Assembly (NCBI RefSeq): GCF_003014695.1
Contig: NZ_PYAS01000018.1
Coordinates: 53,964-117,963 of the forward strand
Origin: Dyadobacter jiangsuensis
GTDB taxonomy: Bacteria; Bacteroidota; Bacteroidia; Cytophagales; Spirosomataceae
DNA length: 64,000 nucleotides
Direction of reading: 5' to 3'
Each line of letters starts with the position of its first letter. Position 1 is the first letter of the stretch. The position numbers were made by a program, and so were the translations under genes. The notes under the pieces are model-generated. The model saw only the letters and a program-made list of their open reading frames with translations, did not search any database and was not told the DNA's origin. Below are positions 25,521 to 35,098 of this stretch, in pieces.

Positions 25521-27494
25521 ATGAGAAAACTGCTACTAATGAATCTCCTGTTGTTCTCTTTCACCTGTGTGCGCGCACAAACCATGCGGGAGGTCACATC
25601 TCCGGACGGCAACATTAGATTGATCGCCCAGATCAGCGACCGGTTGCGATACAGCGTCTATTTCAAAAACCTGCTGATCGTGTCGCCTTCGGAAATCGAT
25701 ATGACCCTTTCCGATGGAAGGAAGCTTTCGGACGGTCTTTCCAAACCGCAATTCTCAGAAAGAAGCAGAAACGAAACCATTATTTCGCCGGTACCTGAAA
25801 AGCGCACCCGCATTCCCAATCGCTACAAGGGACTGAAAATCACATTTCCCAATGGCTTCGCCGTTATTTTCCGGGTGTATGACGATGGCGTCGCTTACCG
25901 TATCTCCACGTCGTTTCCGGGCAGTATTACCGTTCGCTCGGAAACAGCTGCGTTCCGTTTCCCGGTCAATCATCCCGTGTATTTTCCGGAGGTACCGCCG
26001 CAATCGAATATAGATATTTACCACACGAGCTTCGAAGAGCCGTACACGATCAAGCCGCTGGAACAGATTCATGCCAAAAACCTGCTTTTCTCCCCTGTTC
26101 TGATTGCGTCGAAGGACTCGCCCAAAATCGGCATTACCGAATCGGACCTGGAAGATTACCCCGGCATGTTCCTGAGCGGCAATGCGGAAAAAGCCCTCTT
26201 CGGCCACTTCGCGCCCTATCCTGCCGAAGAAACGGAAACCAAAGAGCTCTATTCCACGCGCTATGTTTCCAAACGGGCCGATTTCCTGGCTAAAACCAAA
26301 GGAACCCGAGTGTTTCCCTGGCGGGTGTTGCTCATTGCGCCGGAAGACAAGGATTTGCCCGGCAACGACCTCGTGTACCGGCTGGCCAGCCCCTCTCGCG
26401 TGTCAGATGTGTCCTGGATAAAGCCCGGCAAAGCAACCGATGAGTGGATTATCACTTCCAATATCTTCAATGTACCTTTCAAAAGCGGCATTAATACAGC
26501 CACCTACAAATACTACATCGATTTTGCCAAACGGTTCGGATTCGAACGTATCATGATGGATGCCGGTTGGAGCGACAACAACGACCTGTTCAAGATCAAC
26601 CCGGACATTAATATGGACGAGATTATGGCCTATGCCAAAAGCAAGGGCATTGGCGTGAGTATGTGGACGCTCGCCCTCACGCTCGACAAACAGCTCGAAC
26701 CAGCCCTGGAACAATTCAGCAAATGGGGAGTCGACTTTATCATGACCGACTTCATCAACCGCGATGATCAGAAAGCCGTCCAGTTTTACTTCAAAATCGC
26801 GGAAGCCTGTGCCCGGCATAAAATCATGCTGATGTTTCACGGCGCATTCAAACCTGCCGGGTTCAACCGCACGTTCCCGCACGCCATTGCCCGTGAAGCG
26901 GTACTGGGCTCGGAATACAATATGTGGAGCGCCAAAGCGACGCCCGACCATAATGTGCTGCTGGCGTTCATCCGCATGCTCGCCGGTCCGCTGGATTACG
27001 AGCCCGGCATGCTCAACAACGCTACGCCCAAAGGCTTCCACCCCATGCCGGAAAACGTGATGTCGCTTACCACCCGGACGCAGCAATTGGCGATGTTCGT
27101 GGTGTACGAAAGCCCGATCCAGTTTTTCGCCGGTAATCCCTCACAGGGCATGCAAGAACCTGCATTCATGGAGCTTCTGGGAAGTATACCGACCGTTTGG
27201 GATACCACCCGCATTCTCGACGCGCGCCTGGGCGACTACGTCGTCACCGCGCGTAAAAAGGGCAATGACTGGTACATCGGCGCGCTTAACGACTCGACCG
27301 CACGGGAACTGGTGATTCCGCTCGATTTCCTGCCTGAGGGCGATTTCCAGGCCGTTATTTGCGAGGACGGCGCCAATGCCGACCGCTACCCTGCCGACTA
27401 CCGTCTTTCCGAGACTGTTCTTACCTCTAAAAGCACCTTAATGCTTAAACTGGCACCCGGAGGTGGATTCATGGCGCGCTTGCGGCGTCAATAG
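25521..27494 (+). CDS. Glycoside hydrolase family 97 (SusB-like alpha-glycosidase, probable retaining type)
   Basis: A 657-residue secreted enzyme with a signal peptide ending at VRAQ (about 1-20). The N-terminal beta-sandwich begins EVTSPDGNIRLIAQ. The catalytic (beta/alpha)8 barrel lies at about 290-560 with FERIMMDAGWSD, GVDFIMTDFINRDDQ, IMLMFHGAFKPAGFNRT, REAVLGSEYNMWS and LAGPLDYEPGML. A C-terminal beta domain follows. The Asp in MTDF occupies the nucleophile position of retaining GH97 enzymes (BtGH97b), whereas SusB itself is inverting. It probably acts on alpha-linked galacto- or gluco-oligosaccharides in the periplasm. It is not adjacent to a SusC/D pair and has its own unit. Confidence 0.92.
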   Translation: MRKLLLMNLLLFSFTCVRAQTMREVTSPDGNIRLIAQISDRLRYSVYFKNLLIVSPSEIDMTLSDGRKLSDGLSKPQFSERSRNETIISPVPEKRTRIPNRYKGLKITFPNGFAVIFRVYDDGVAYRISTSFPGSITVRSETAAFRFPVNHPVYFPEVPPQSNIDIYHTSFEEPYTIKPLEQIHAKNLLFSPVLIASKDSPKIGITESDLEDYPGMFLSGNAEKALFGHFAPYPAEETETKELYSTRYVSKRADFLAKTKGTRVFPWRVLLIAPEDKDLPGNDLVYRLASPSRVSDVSWIKPGKATDEWIITSNIFNVPFKSGINTATYKYYIDFAKRFGFERIMMDAGWSDNNDLFKINPDINMDEIMAYAKSKGIGVSMWTLALTLDKQLEPALEQFSKWGVDFIMTDFINRDDQKAVQFYFKIAEACARHKIMLMFHGAFKPAGFNRTFPHAIAREAVLGSEYNMWSAKATPDHNVLLAFIRMLAGPLDYEPGMLNNATPKGFHPMPENVMSLTTRTQQLAMFVVYESPIQFFAGNPSQGMQEPAFMELLGSIPTVWDTTRILDARLGDYVVTARKKGNDWYIGALNDSTARELVIPLDFLPEGDFQAVICEDGANADRYPADYRLSETVLTSKSTLMLKLAPGGGFMARLRRQ

Positions 27495-27671
27495 CCAGGT
27501 CATCTACTATTTCCGCAGCTTATCTACAATATTTTGAGAAACTGGCCCTATCCGGTTGCTTTGTAACGTCGGCAAGCGCTTGCACCTGCCGTACAAACAT
27601 TTATTATGCCAATCATGTAGTATGCAATGCATAGTACCTAACATTACATAGTTTTGTGAAAACTATTAGCC

Positions 27672-28400
27672 ATGAAAACTTTTGAAGAAGACTTCGGTCA
27701 CCTGCCATTTCCCGGGCGCTGGCTGGGCGGTATTTCGCTCGTGCTTGCGCCCTTGCTCTTGCTCACCGGCGAGCTACTGAAATTCCGGTTCGATTTCTTT
27801 TTTCCGGAACAGCTCAGGGCCTATCAGAGCCACCCGACCCTGATGTTTACGGCGTACAGCCTCTTTCTCGCCGGAAACATACTGCTGTGGCCCGCCATCG
27901 TCACCCTTGCCAACCTGATCGGGCGTAGTAAGCCGGTATGGGCGGTTTGGGGCGGAAGCCTGGTACTGTTTGGGCTGTTTGCGCGTACGTTCAATTCCGG
28001 GATCAACCACCTTGCATTTCAGCTGGTCAATATCCTGAGTTTACCAAAAGCAACGGAGACAGTAGCGCAGTCCTATGGCGCATTTCACATTGTTTCGACA
28101 CTATCCGGCGCAATCCTGTTCGGCTGGGCGGTGCTGGCCGTTGGAGCCTGGCTGTCGGGTACATTGCGGCCGGTGGGCGTAGTAGCGCTCGCGATGATGT
28201 CGGCACTGATGATCGGGGTATTGAAAGGCGGGACCGTCATGTCTGTGATCGCTACGTCCTGCCTGTGCATTGCGCTTGTGCCATTAGGCGTACGCGTGCT
28301 GGCACACGGGAGTATGCCGCTCGCCCGGCTGTTTTGGGGCTGGCTGATATTCTCTTCCGCGGTGATCGGGCTATTTTTCTTCCTCGGACAGGCTGGATGA
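27672..28400 (+). CDS. Polytopic membrane protein, unknown
   Basis: A 242-residue protein with about seven hydrophobic segments (near 20-36, 58-80, 88-106, 137-158, 164-180, 185-206, 219-238). No family motif recognised. It may resemble small DUF4386-type membrane proteins, but I cannot confirm this. TAGTTTTG (27649-27656) just upstream matches a TAnnTTTG -7 element. Its 3' end overlaps the convergent PepSY gene by 30 bases. Confidence 0.65.
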   Translation: MKTFEEDFGHLPFPGRWLGGISLVLAPLLLLTGELLKFRFDFFFPEQLRAYQSHPTLMFTAYSLFLAGNILLWPAIVTLANLIGRSKPVWAVWGGSLVLFGLFARTFNSGINHLAFQLVNILSLPKATETVAQSYGAFHIVSTLSGAILFGWAVLAVGAWLSGTLRPVGVVALAMMSALMIGVLKGGTVMSVIATSCLCIALVPLGVRVLAHGSMPLARLFWGWLIFSSAVIGLFFFLGQAG

Positions 28401-29657
28401 TATCGATGCGTAAGCTGGCTTTGGAAACGTCCGCACGCCCGACTCACCACGCAAAACCACTCCCTTTCCTCCCCTTATTCCCTTTCCTCCCTTTCCTCCC
28501 TTTCCTCCCTTTCCCTCCTTCTTACGACGCCCCCACCAGATCACGAAACCGGTAACCGGTAAGCTGGCGCAGATCAATCCGGCGAAGAAAGTGAGGATTT
28601 TACTGGGCAAACCCGCCCAGGCACCTACGTGCAGGTCGAAATTCAAGGCGTAGGCTTTCTCGCCGTTGGTCAATTCGTCAAAAGATCGCGCGCGCAGTTT
28701 CGCACCCGTAAACTGGTCGTACTGTCCCTGAATGCGGTCATAGCGGTTGCTCGCCGTGAGATAGGTGGATGCATTCATAGGCAGCTTGCCTTTGGCAGGG
28801 AAGTTGATCAGGTAACCATATGCATTGGGCTGGTCGGCTTGCAATGCGGCAAATACCCGATCGGCGGCCTTCACGTCCTTATTTTGAGTGGTGTCGGAAA
28901 AAACAGCGGGCACCTCTGCCAGCTTGCCGCCGTCAGCGATCGTCTTCACTCCCTTTTCGAACCAGTCGAATGCCCATACCAGGCCGGTAACGGCGCACAC
29001 GAAAAGGATCACGCACGCGTAAAAGCCGAGCACATTATGCAGGTCGTAATTGACGCGCTTCCATTTGGCATTCCATTTGACTTTAAAGCTTTTATCCCTG
29101 CCTGACTTATTCCATTTGGCAGGCCACCACAATACCAGCCCTGAAATCAGAATCAGAACAAATGCCAGTACCGAGTAGCTCACCACCGCATGTCCGATCT
29201 TTTCACCGAACAGCATTCGCATGTGCAGTCCGAGTATGATGGTAAAGAACTCATTTTTTGAGTCTTCCAGTTTTACAACCTTTCCATTGTACGGGTTCAC
29301 ATAAGCGCGCTGGTAATATTTGTAGTAATCCCAATGCGAAATGCCCTCCTTATCAACCTTCAATGCCCGGAAAATATACGTCCTGTCGGGCTGCGAGGAT
29401 ATTTCAACGCGCGTCACGGGCCGCTTCTCCCCCACGGCTTGCTGCGCCGCGGCCAGCAACTGGCTCAGCGGTAACTTCGGTTTGTTTTCGGGTTGAATAA
29501 AAAGACGGTCCTGGTAAACCAACGGTTTGATCTCGTCTGTAAAAACGTAAATGGCCCCGGTAAGGCCGATCACGATAATCACAATCCCGGATGCCAGCCC
29601 CAGCCAGAGGTGCAGGGTTCCGATAAGCTTGCCGAGCGCTGTCTTTTTCTGAGACAT
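28371..29657 (-). CDS. PepSY-associated transmembrane protein (possible siderophore-iron reductase family)
   Basis: A 428-residue protein with four membrane segments: about 15-37, 161-180, 215-235 and 360-380. Family features are IGTLHLWLGLASGIVIIVIGLTGAIYVF, the periplasmic PepSY region (AYVNPYNGKVVKLED), LGLHMRMLFGEKIGH and WKRVNYDLHNVLGFY. His residues at the membrane edges are conserved in the family. Members accompany TonB receptors and are implicated in periplasmic iron or flavin reduction. After the last helix the tail is a low-complexity Gly-Lys run (GKGGKGGKGGKG) encoded by a 9-bp microsatellite. An arginine- and serine-rich end follows. ATG 29657. Confidence 0.88.
   Translation of the reverse strand: MSQKKTALGKLIGTLHLWLGLASGIVIIVIGLTGAIYVFTDEIKPLVYQDRLFIQPENKPKLPLSQLLAAAQQAVGEKRPVTRVEISSQPDRTYIFRALKVDKEGISHWDYYKYYQRAYVNPYNGKVVKLEDSKNEFFTIILGLHMRMLFGEKIGHAVVSYSVLAFVLILISGLVLWWPAKWNKSGRDKSFKVKWNAKWKRVNYDLHNVLGFYACVILFVCAVTGLVWAFDWFEKGVKTIADGGKLAEVPAVFSDTTQNKDVKAADRVFAALQADQPNAYGYLINFPAKGKLPMNASTYLTASNRYDRIQGQYDQFTGAKLRARSFDELTNGEKAYALNFDLHVGAWAGLPSKILTFFAGLICASLPVTGFVIWWGRRKKEGKGGKGGKGGKGIRGGKGVVLRGESGVRTFPKPAYASISSSLSEEEK
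28462..28515. repeat. 9-bp microsatellite inside the PepSY gene
   Basis: About six units of CCCTTTCCT (units at 28462, 28471 imperfect, 28480, 28489, 28498, 28507 nearly perfect) encode the Gly/Lys-rich tail of the PepSY protein on the minus strand. The unit is a multiple of three, so changes in number would alter tail length without frameshift. Confidence 0.85.
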
Positions 29658-29919
29658 GAATGCAGTTTGGGTTGATAGCAGCCTGAAAAAGGCGCTTAAT
29701 AGCTCAAAAACGTATTTAAACGGTTTTGCAGCAAAGAAATACCCTATTTAGTTTAATTACAAATTATTAAACCTTCTAACCCTTATTATTTTCATTCAAA
29801 ATAAAAATAGCAGATGAGAGCAGTACCGGAAAGTAGCCGAGGCATGCCACGATGACGACCTGCTTCCGGATTTGTTTAAATTTGCGCGCTGTTCAGCAAA
29901 TTTTACCAGACACCCCAAC

Positions 29920-30972
29920 ATGAAGCCTGCTTTTTTTTCGAAGTATGAGTGGTGGTACCATCTCGCGATGATGCCCGTCTGCTTCGCGCTGGGCAATTAT
30001 TACCTGCTGGGGGAACGGTACTTCCTGCATTTACCCACCTTCCTGACTGCCTCTTCGCTGGCATTCGTACTCTACTGGTGGTCGGTGATGATCCTGACGG
30101 TCGTTATCCGGAAGACCGCAGGTAGCGCAGCCGAAGGGCAGATCCTTGAACAAATGCTGAAAATGCTCTGGAAGCTGGCCGCCGCTACACTATTGCTGGT
30201 CGTCTTCGATATCTGGATTTACAGTCTCATACCCGGCCTTGACGTCGGTTTCAGCTGGTCGAAAATCTGGCCGCTGGCACTCGTCGGCCTGCTGTGCGAC
30301 GCATTCATTTGTGCATTGCTCGGCCTGTTCTACGCATTGCAGCAATGGAAAAACGACCAGGCCGACGATGAGAAACTGGCCCGGCAGTCGCTGGAAATCG
30401 AATTTGATGCACTGAAAGGTCAGGTTAACCCGCATTTTTTGTTCAACAGCCTCAATACGCTTTCGTCCCTTATCAGTGCCGATCCCGCGCAAGCCGAGGA
30501 TTTTGTAGAAGACCTCGCGCGCATTTACCGTTACATGCTGCAAGGCGGCCGGACCGAGCTGGTGCCGCTGCAATCCGAGCTAAGCTTCCTGGAAGTGTAC
30601 GCCCGATTGCTGAAAGTCCGGTACCACGACGCTCTCCTCGTGCAACTCCCCGACCGCTGCCCGGCCGACCTGATGATCCCGCCGCTCATGCTGCAAATAC
30701 TACTCGATAACGCCGTTCAATACAACGTACTATCGCCCAGCCGCCCGCTGACGGTTACAATCAGCCTTACCAGCGACCGGGCTGTAAGGGTCACTAATAA
30801 TGTGCAGATCCGTCACCGCACCCTGGGTGCCACGGGCACCGGCTTGCGCGGGCTTTCGGCGAAACTGCTGACCTTCACGTCCCGAAAATTAAAGATTGAA
30901 GAGGATAGTGAAATATTCTCCGTGACAATCCCTCTCCTACCCGACGCAATGCCAGCGCAGGTTCCGGTGTAA
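29920..30972 (+). CDS. LytS/YehU-type sensor histidine kinase, divergent member of pair 2
   Basis: A 350-residue protein from ATG 29920 (an upstream TTG would add 16 residues). Four membrane segments (about 13-31, 40-62, 86-103, 118-140), coiled coil and His_kinase domain with H172 in QVNPHFLFN. As in the upstream kinase of pair 1, the ATP-binding signatures deviate: the N-box is D263-N264-A-V-Q267-Y268-N269, and the GLxN position reads G308-L309-R310-G311. It is the first gene of kinase-kinase-regulator order, with 149 bases before the second kinase. TAAATTTG (29877-29884) upstream fits a -7 element. Confidence 0.88.
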   Translation: MKPAFFSKYEWWYHLAMMPVCFALGNYYLLGERYFLHLPTFLTASSLAFVLYWWSVMILTVVIRKTAGSAAEGQILEQMLKMLWKLAAATLLLVVFDIWIYSLIPGLDVGFSWSKIWPLALVGLLCDAFICALLGLFYALQQWKNDQADDEKLARQSLEIEFDALKGQVNPHFLFNSLNTLSSLISADPAQAEDFVEDLARIYRYMLQGGRTELVPLQSELSFLEVYARLLKVRYHDALLVQLPDRCPADLMIPPLMLQILLDNAVQYNVLSPSRPLTVTISLTSDRAVRVTNNVQIRHRTLGATGTGLRGLSAKLLTFTSRKLKIEEDSEIFSVTIPLLPDAMPAQVPV

Positions 30973-31121
30973 TGACAATTCATTCCAATAAAAATACAGT
31001 TGATGCAACTTCTGTGCTTGCCGTTACGCGCATTACGCTATTTTTGAACCAGTCGCTTTGAAAATTGCGCAGTAGAACTGCCTAAGTATGCCTGCAAAAC
31101 GGGCCATGCGACTACCTGACC

Positions 31122-32231
31122 ATGAAGAAGAAAGCATTGTTTGAAAAACTTCCGGAAAAAATTCCTTCGGGAAGCGCCCCCGCTTACATCGCGGCTGCGT
31201 TGGCAATCCTGCTGTTTTTCAACTATATCACTGTCGGAGCGCATGTATTCCATGATATCGGCCTGTTCCTGAAAGCAACTTTACTGAATGCGGCATTGCT
31301 GGCGACATTATATGCCGTACAGTCGCGCGTGGCCGGCCATATTACCTCCCATTACAGCGATTTGCAGCAAACGCTTATTCGCGTGGCGCTGTCTATTTCC
31401 GCCTATGCATTGATTTCGGGCGGCTTTGTGCTTCTGATAGCCTGGCTCTATATCGATATGCGGCTGTTTGCCTCGACCCTAACCGTTCACACGCTGGTTA
31501 TTATTTATATCGTAAACCTGGCCGCGATTGTGCTGATCACCGGTTTGTGGGAAACATTCGATGCGCTCGCACGCTGGCGCCAACACGAGATCAATACCGA
31601 GCGGTTGATGAAGGAGAATGTTAACGGGCAGCTCGAAAGCCTCAAAGCACAGATCAGCCCGCATTTTCTGTTCAATACATTAAACTCCCTTTCCGCATTG
31701 ATTGGTGAGGACGCTGAAAAGGCCGAGGAATTTGTGGACGAGATGGCGCGCGTTTACCGGTACCTGTTGCAAACCAACCATTCGTCCGTCGATCAGGGCG
31801 ATTTTGGACAGTTAACGACGTTAAAAAAAGAACTGTCGTTTATAGAATCGTATGGGCATTTGCTCAAAACGCGCTACGGCGACGGCATGAAGCTGTACAT
31901 CCACGTGGAAGCGTGTTTCATGGATAGCCGCATTCCACCGCTGACGTTGCAGCTGCTGGTCGAAAATGCCGTAAAGCATAATGTGATCCGTGCCAGCAGG
32001 CCGCTCACGATTTTTATCCTGAGCACGGTGGACGGTCAATTGATGGTCCGGAATAATTTGCAGAAGAAAAACCTGACGGCGGGCGCCGAAAATATCGAGT
32101 CCACGCATGTCGGGCTCACCAACATTCTAACCAAATACCAGTTGCTGAGCGAGTACCGGCAAGGCCTGCCGCAGCCGCTGATCGAAAGCAACCACGAGTT
32201 TTTTACAGTAACCTTACCACTGATTTCCTGA
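31122..32231 (+). CDS. LytS/YehU-type sensor histidine kinase, canonical member of pair 2
   Basis: A 369-residue protein. Four membrane segments (about 20-38, 47-67, 88-111, 120-142), coiled coil, and H181 in QISPHFLFN. An intact N-box E281-N282-A-V-K285-H286-N287 and intact GLTN at 331-334. Its catalytic region is closest to the canonical kinase of pair 1 (shared PPLTLQLL.EN.VKHNVI). Four bases separate it from the LytTR regulator gene, so they are co-transcribed. A ~12-residue insertion (about 220-231, NHSSVDQGDFGQ) lies after the phospho-helix. Confidence 0.92.
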   Translation: MKKKALFEKLPEKIPSGSAPAYIAAALAILLFFNYITVGAHVFHDIGLFLKATLLNAALLATLYAVQSRVAGHITSHYSDLQQTLIRVALSISAYALISGGFVLLIAWLYIDMRLFASTLTVHTLVIIYIVNLAAIVLITGLWETFDALARWRQHEINTERLMKENVNGQLESLKAQISPHFLFNTLNSLSALIGEDAEKAEEFVDEMARVYRYLLQTNHSSVDQGDFGQLTTLKKELSFIESYGHLLKTRYGDGMKLYIHVEACFMDSRIPPLTLQLLVENAVKHNVIRASRPLTIFILSTVDGQLMVRNNLQKKNLTAGAENIESTHVGLTNILTKYQLLSEYRQGLPQPLIESNHEFFTVTLPLIS

Positions 32232-32235
32232 AAGT

Positions 32236-33021
32236 ATGAATGCGCTTATCGTTGAAGATGAAGATTTGTCGGTCCGCCGCCTGAAAAAAATGATCGGGGA
32301 AGTAGCACCGTCGCTGGATGTGGCGGGTGTTACCGACAGCATCGAACAAACGGTGGAATGGGTACACGAAAACCGTGCGGCGGGCAAAGCCGATCCCGAC
32401 CTGATCTTTCTCGATATCGAGCTATCCGACGGCCAGAGCTTCGAGATTTTCAACCGGATCGAAGTTACGAGTGCGATCATTTTCACCACATCTTACGATG
32501 AATATGCATTGCAGGCGTTCAAACACAATAGCATCGATTACCTGCTCAAACCCGTGCATCGCGATGATTTGCAGCGGGCCTTGCAGAAGTATGAAAAAAT
32601 GAAAAGCCAGCCCGTCGTCGACCACTCGCTGGCGGGGATCAGGAAGTTGCTGGAAGACTTTAAGAAGGCGTCGTCTGTTGAATACCGCCAGCGTTTCCTG
32701 GTGAAGCAGGGGCAGAAAATGCTTTCCATCGAAGTCGGTGAAATTGCCTATTTCTTTACCGACGACCGTTACAGCTTCTTCATGACCGATTCCAACCAGA
32801 AAATGCTCGTCGATTACACCCTCGACGAACTCGCCGAATCCCTCGATCCCGCCCGTTTTTTCCGCATCAACCGCGGTATGATGGTTACGCACCGCTCGGT
32901 CGATAAAATAGACCCCTATTTCGGCAACCGCCTCGCGCTCACGCTGCGGCCCGCACATAACAAGGAAGTGCTGGTGAGCAGGGAAAAAGTGGGAGATTTT
33001 AAAGTGTGGATGGGTAAATAG
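32236..33021 (+). CDS. LytTR-family response regulator of the second kinase-pair module
   Basis: A 261-residue protein. Receiver domain: E7-D8-E9 acidic cluster, phospho-acceptor D60 in LIFLDIELSDG, Thr in IFTTSYDEYA and Lys in YLLKPV. LytTR domain: about 158-259 with IAYFFTDDRYSFF and FFRINRGMMVTHRS. It is a paralogue of the regulator at 9305-10099. It ends a three-gene unit of two kinases and one regulator. The lipoprotein gene 84 bases downstream is a possible target. Confidence 0.94.
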   Translation: MNALIVEDEDLSVRRLKKMIGEVAPSLDVAGVTDSIEQTVEWVHENRAAGKADPDLIFLDIELSDGQSFEIFNRIEVTSAIIFTTSYDEYALQAFKHNSIDYLLKPVHRDDLQRALQKYEKMKSQPVVDHSLAGIRKLLEDFKKASSVEYRQRFLVKQGQKMLSIEVGEIAYFFTDDRYSFFMTDSNQKMLVDYTLDELAESLDPARFFRINRGMMVTHRSVDKIDPYFGNRLALTLRPAHNKEVLVSREKVGDFKVWMGK

Positions 33022-33105
33022 CAGAATATCGCGGGTGTTTTCAAAAAATACAACAATCGGTTACAACCATTAAGCGGTATCCCGAATCAGGATGATAAAA
33101 CAGTC

Positions 33106-33873
33106 ATGAAAATGAAAAAAACTCGACTATTATTCTTCCTCGCCCTATTCTGCGCAGCATGTACCGAACAATCCACCGAGCCGGAAATCATCATCGACCC
33201 GATCGCTGAACCGGGGCTGAAGGCAGCTCATTTCTATCTGACGGACCAATCGCATTACCGGGTAGAATACAAATACAATAATCTGCTCGAAAAGGAGATC
33301 CATCTCAAAGAAAATGGAGAGCCACTATCTGTGACCACCTATAAATATGACAACTACCGGCTGATTGAACAACAATTGGATGCCGATCCGAAAGCCGGAA
33401 AATTCACATTCCAATACAATGCAGACACGCTGATTTCCTCGGAATACAAAGATTCTGCCGAGAAGCCTCAGAATTTCACCAGAACCTACTCGTATCCGGA
33501 TAAGAACACGGTGCGGATAGTCGAAAAAGACCTGGTATCAAAAACCGAGCAGCACATTTACCTCTATATTAAAGAAGGCAATATTGTGAGGACCAAAACA
33601 CTCGACCCGGTTACCGATCAGGTGAAAGAGGAAAATCAGTTCGAATACGACCAGCATCCCAATCCCTATTTCCCATTGACAGGCAAAGCCGGTAATCCGA
33701 TGTTCCGCTCACAGCGCAATGTGACCCTCATGCGTACGCTATTCCGAAATGGTGAATCGGTTAATTCAGAGATCAGGTATGCCTACGAATACAAAGGTGC
33801 ATGGCCGGTAAAAAGATACCTGCTGCTCACAAACGACAAAAAGCTGCTCCAACAGGAGTACTTTTACGAATAG
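33106..33873 (+). CDS. Lipoprotein with YD/RHS-like repeats
   Basis: A 255-residue protein with a lipoprotein signal (LFCAAC, Cys near residue 19). The mature part has repeated 'Y.Y....L' units (YRVEYKYNNLLEKEIHL, TTYKYDNYRLIEQQL, FTFQYNADTLISSEY, FEYDQHPNPY, YAYEYKGAWPVKRYLL), as in YD-repeat/DUF4595-like surface lipoproteins. Function unknown. Position after the LytTR module mirrors the lipoprotein beside module 1. Its stop lies 2 bases from the stop of the convergent metallophosphoesterase. Confidence 0.7.
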   Translation: MKMKKTRLLFFLALFCAACTEQSTEPEIIIDPIAEPGLKAAHFYLTDQSHYRVEYKYNNLLEKEIHLKENGEPLSVTTYKYDNYRLIEQQLDADPKAGKFTFQYNADTLISSEYKDSAEKPQNFTRTYSYPDKNTVRIVEKDLVSKTEQHIYLYIKEGNIVRTKTLDPVTDQVKEENQFEYDQHPNPYFPLTGKAGNPMFRSQRNVTLMRTLFRNGESVNSEIRYAYEYKGAWPVKRYLLLTNDKKLLQQEYFYE

Positions 33874-33875
33874 CC

Positions 33876-35009
33876 TCAAACTTTCAGCACAAGCCTGTCT
33901 TCGAGCGCCGCGTTCCTGCCCGGCTCCGCGCGCCGCTCGTGCGGGAGCGTGTAGAACTCCACTGTTATGGTAATGCCGCCGACGGTTCTTTCCAGCAGCA
34001 CTTTCAGAAAGCCGTGTTTGGTATCGCAGCTATGTTCTAGATTAATGCCTTCAAACTCGGGTAAATCGCTGGTGAAGCGGTAGTCGCTGGTGTAAGCCAC
34101 CGGATGCAGCTCGTCGTAGCCCCCGCTGCCCGCTACAATGAAGGGCAGCACGCGGCCGCCGCGGCTTTTGTAATGCCTGCTGAAACGCTGGTAGTTATGT
34201 ACGTGCCCGCTGAAAACAATGTCCGGATAAATGCCGGTCTCTTCGAAAACGCATTCCAGGAGCTCGATCATCGGCATGCTCGAACCGTGGTTGATATCCG
34301 CGGAATAGGGCGAATGGTGCAGGCAAAGGATCACCGCTTTGCCGGGCCGCTCGCTGTCGGCGCGTTTGAGTTCGTGGATCAGCCACTGGCGTTGCTCGTC
34401 GGTCACCACACCGAATTTCGGCACGTTGCTGTACATCCCAATGATATTAGCCAGCGGCGTAAGCAGCGTCCAGTACACATTGGGCTGCACCATACTTTTG
34501 CGTTCTGCATTGCCGCTGAAAGAGACAGTGCGCCGTTCCGTATCGCAGAAAACCGTTGTAAAGGCATCCAGGCTGTTGTAACGCACACGACTATCGGGAT
34601 TGACATCGCTGTCGTGGTTACCCGGAATCGCGAAAATGGGGCCGGGATATTGCCGGTAAGGCTCAAAAAACTGGCGCTGATACTCGCTCGCCTCTCCGAA
34701 GTTGTAGACGACATCACCCAGGTGAAAGAGAAACTGCGGTTCATATCCGGTTTTCTCGGCCGCTTCGAACTGCTTCACCATCTCTCCCACCACCAGTTTC
34801 TGAAAATCCGGCGTGCGGATACTGCCCGTATCGCCTACCATATGAAAAGCCAGCTTGTTCTGATCCGGCACCGGATCAACCGATTCAAGATCTAAATGAT
34901 AAGGATATTTCCCGGACGGTTTCGGGGCAGGCTGGTACTTGAATGTATCGTCGGGAACGTCTCGTTTGAAAACGGGTTTGGAGAATTTCTTGGAAAAATC
35001 TGATTTCAT
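33876..35009 (-). CDS. Calcineurin-like metallophosphoesterase
   Basis: A 377-residue protein with the full metallophosphoesterase signature: GDTG (near 59-62), HLGDVVYNFG, IPGNHDSD, the central His in CLHHSPYSAD and SGHVHNYQRF. Two metal ions (usually Fe/Mn/Zn) would hydrolyse a phosphomonoester or diester. No signal peptide is visible, so it acts in the cytoplasm unless exported another way. The overall form resembles purple-acid-phosphatase-like bacterial proteins. Monocistronic by position. Substrate unknown. Confidence 0.92.
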   Translation of the reverse strand: MKSDFSKKFSKPVFKRDVPDDTFKYQPAPKPSGKYPYHLDLESVDPVPDQNKLAFHMVGDTGSIRTPDFQKLVVGEMVKQFEAAEKTGYEPQFLFHLGDVVYNFGEASEYQRQFFEPYRQYPGPIFAIPGNHDSDVNPDSRVRYNSLDAFTTVFCDTERRTVSFSGNAERKSMVQPNVYWTLLTPLANIIGMYSNVPKFGVVTDEQRQWLIHELKRADSERPGKAVILCLHHSPYSADINHGSSMPMIELLECVFEETGIYPDIVFSGHVHNYQRFSRHYKSRGGRVLPFIVAGSGGYDELHPVAYTSDYRFTSDLPEFEGINLEHSCDTKHGFLKVLLERTVGGITITVEFYTLPHERRAEPGRNAALEDRLVLKV

Positions 35010-35098
35010 TACGGATGGCCGCCATTTGTCAGCCTTTTGGTATCAACTGACGGCAAGCTAGTAAAAAAGGCGGTCGGAACTGTAAAATTTACATTAAA

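Noticed and set aside
28462..28515. Tandem repeats considered as CRISPR
   Set aside because: Units are 9 bases with no spacers and lie inside a coding gene.
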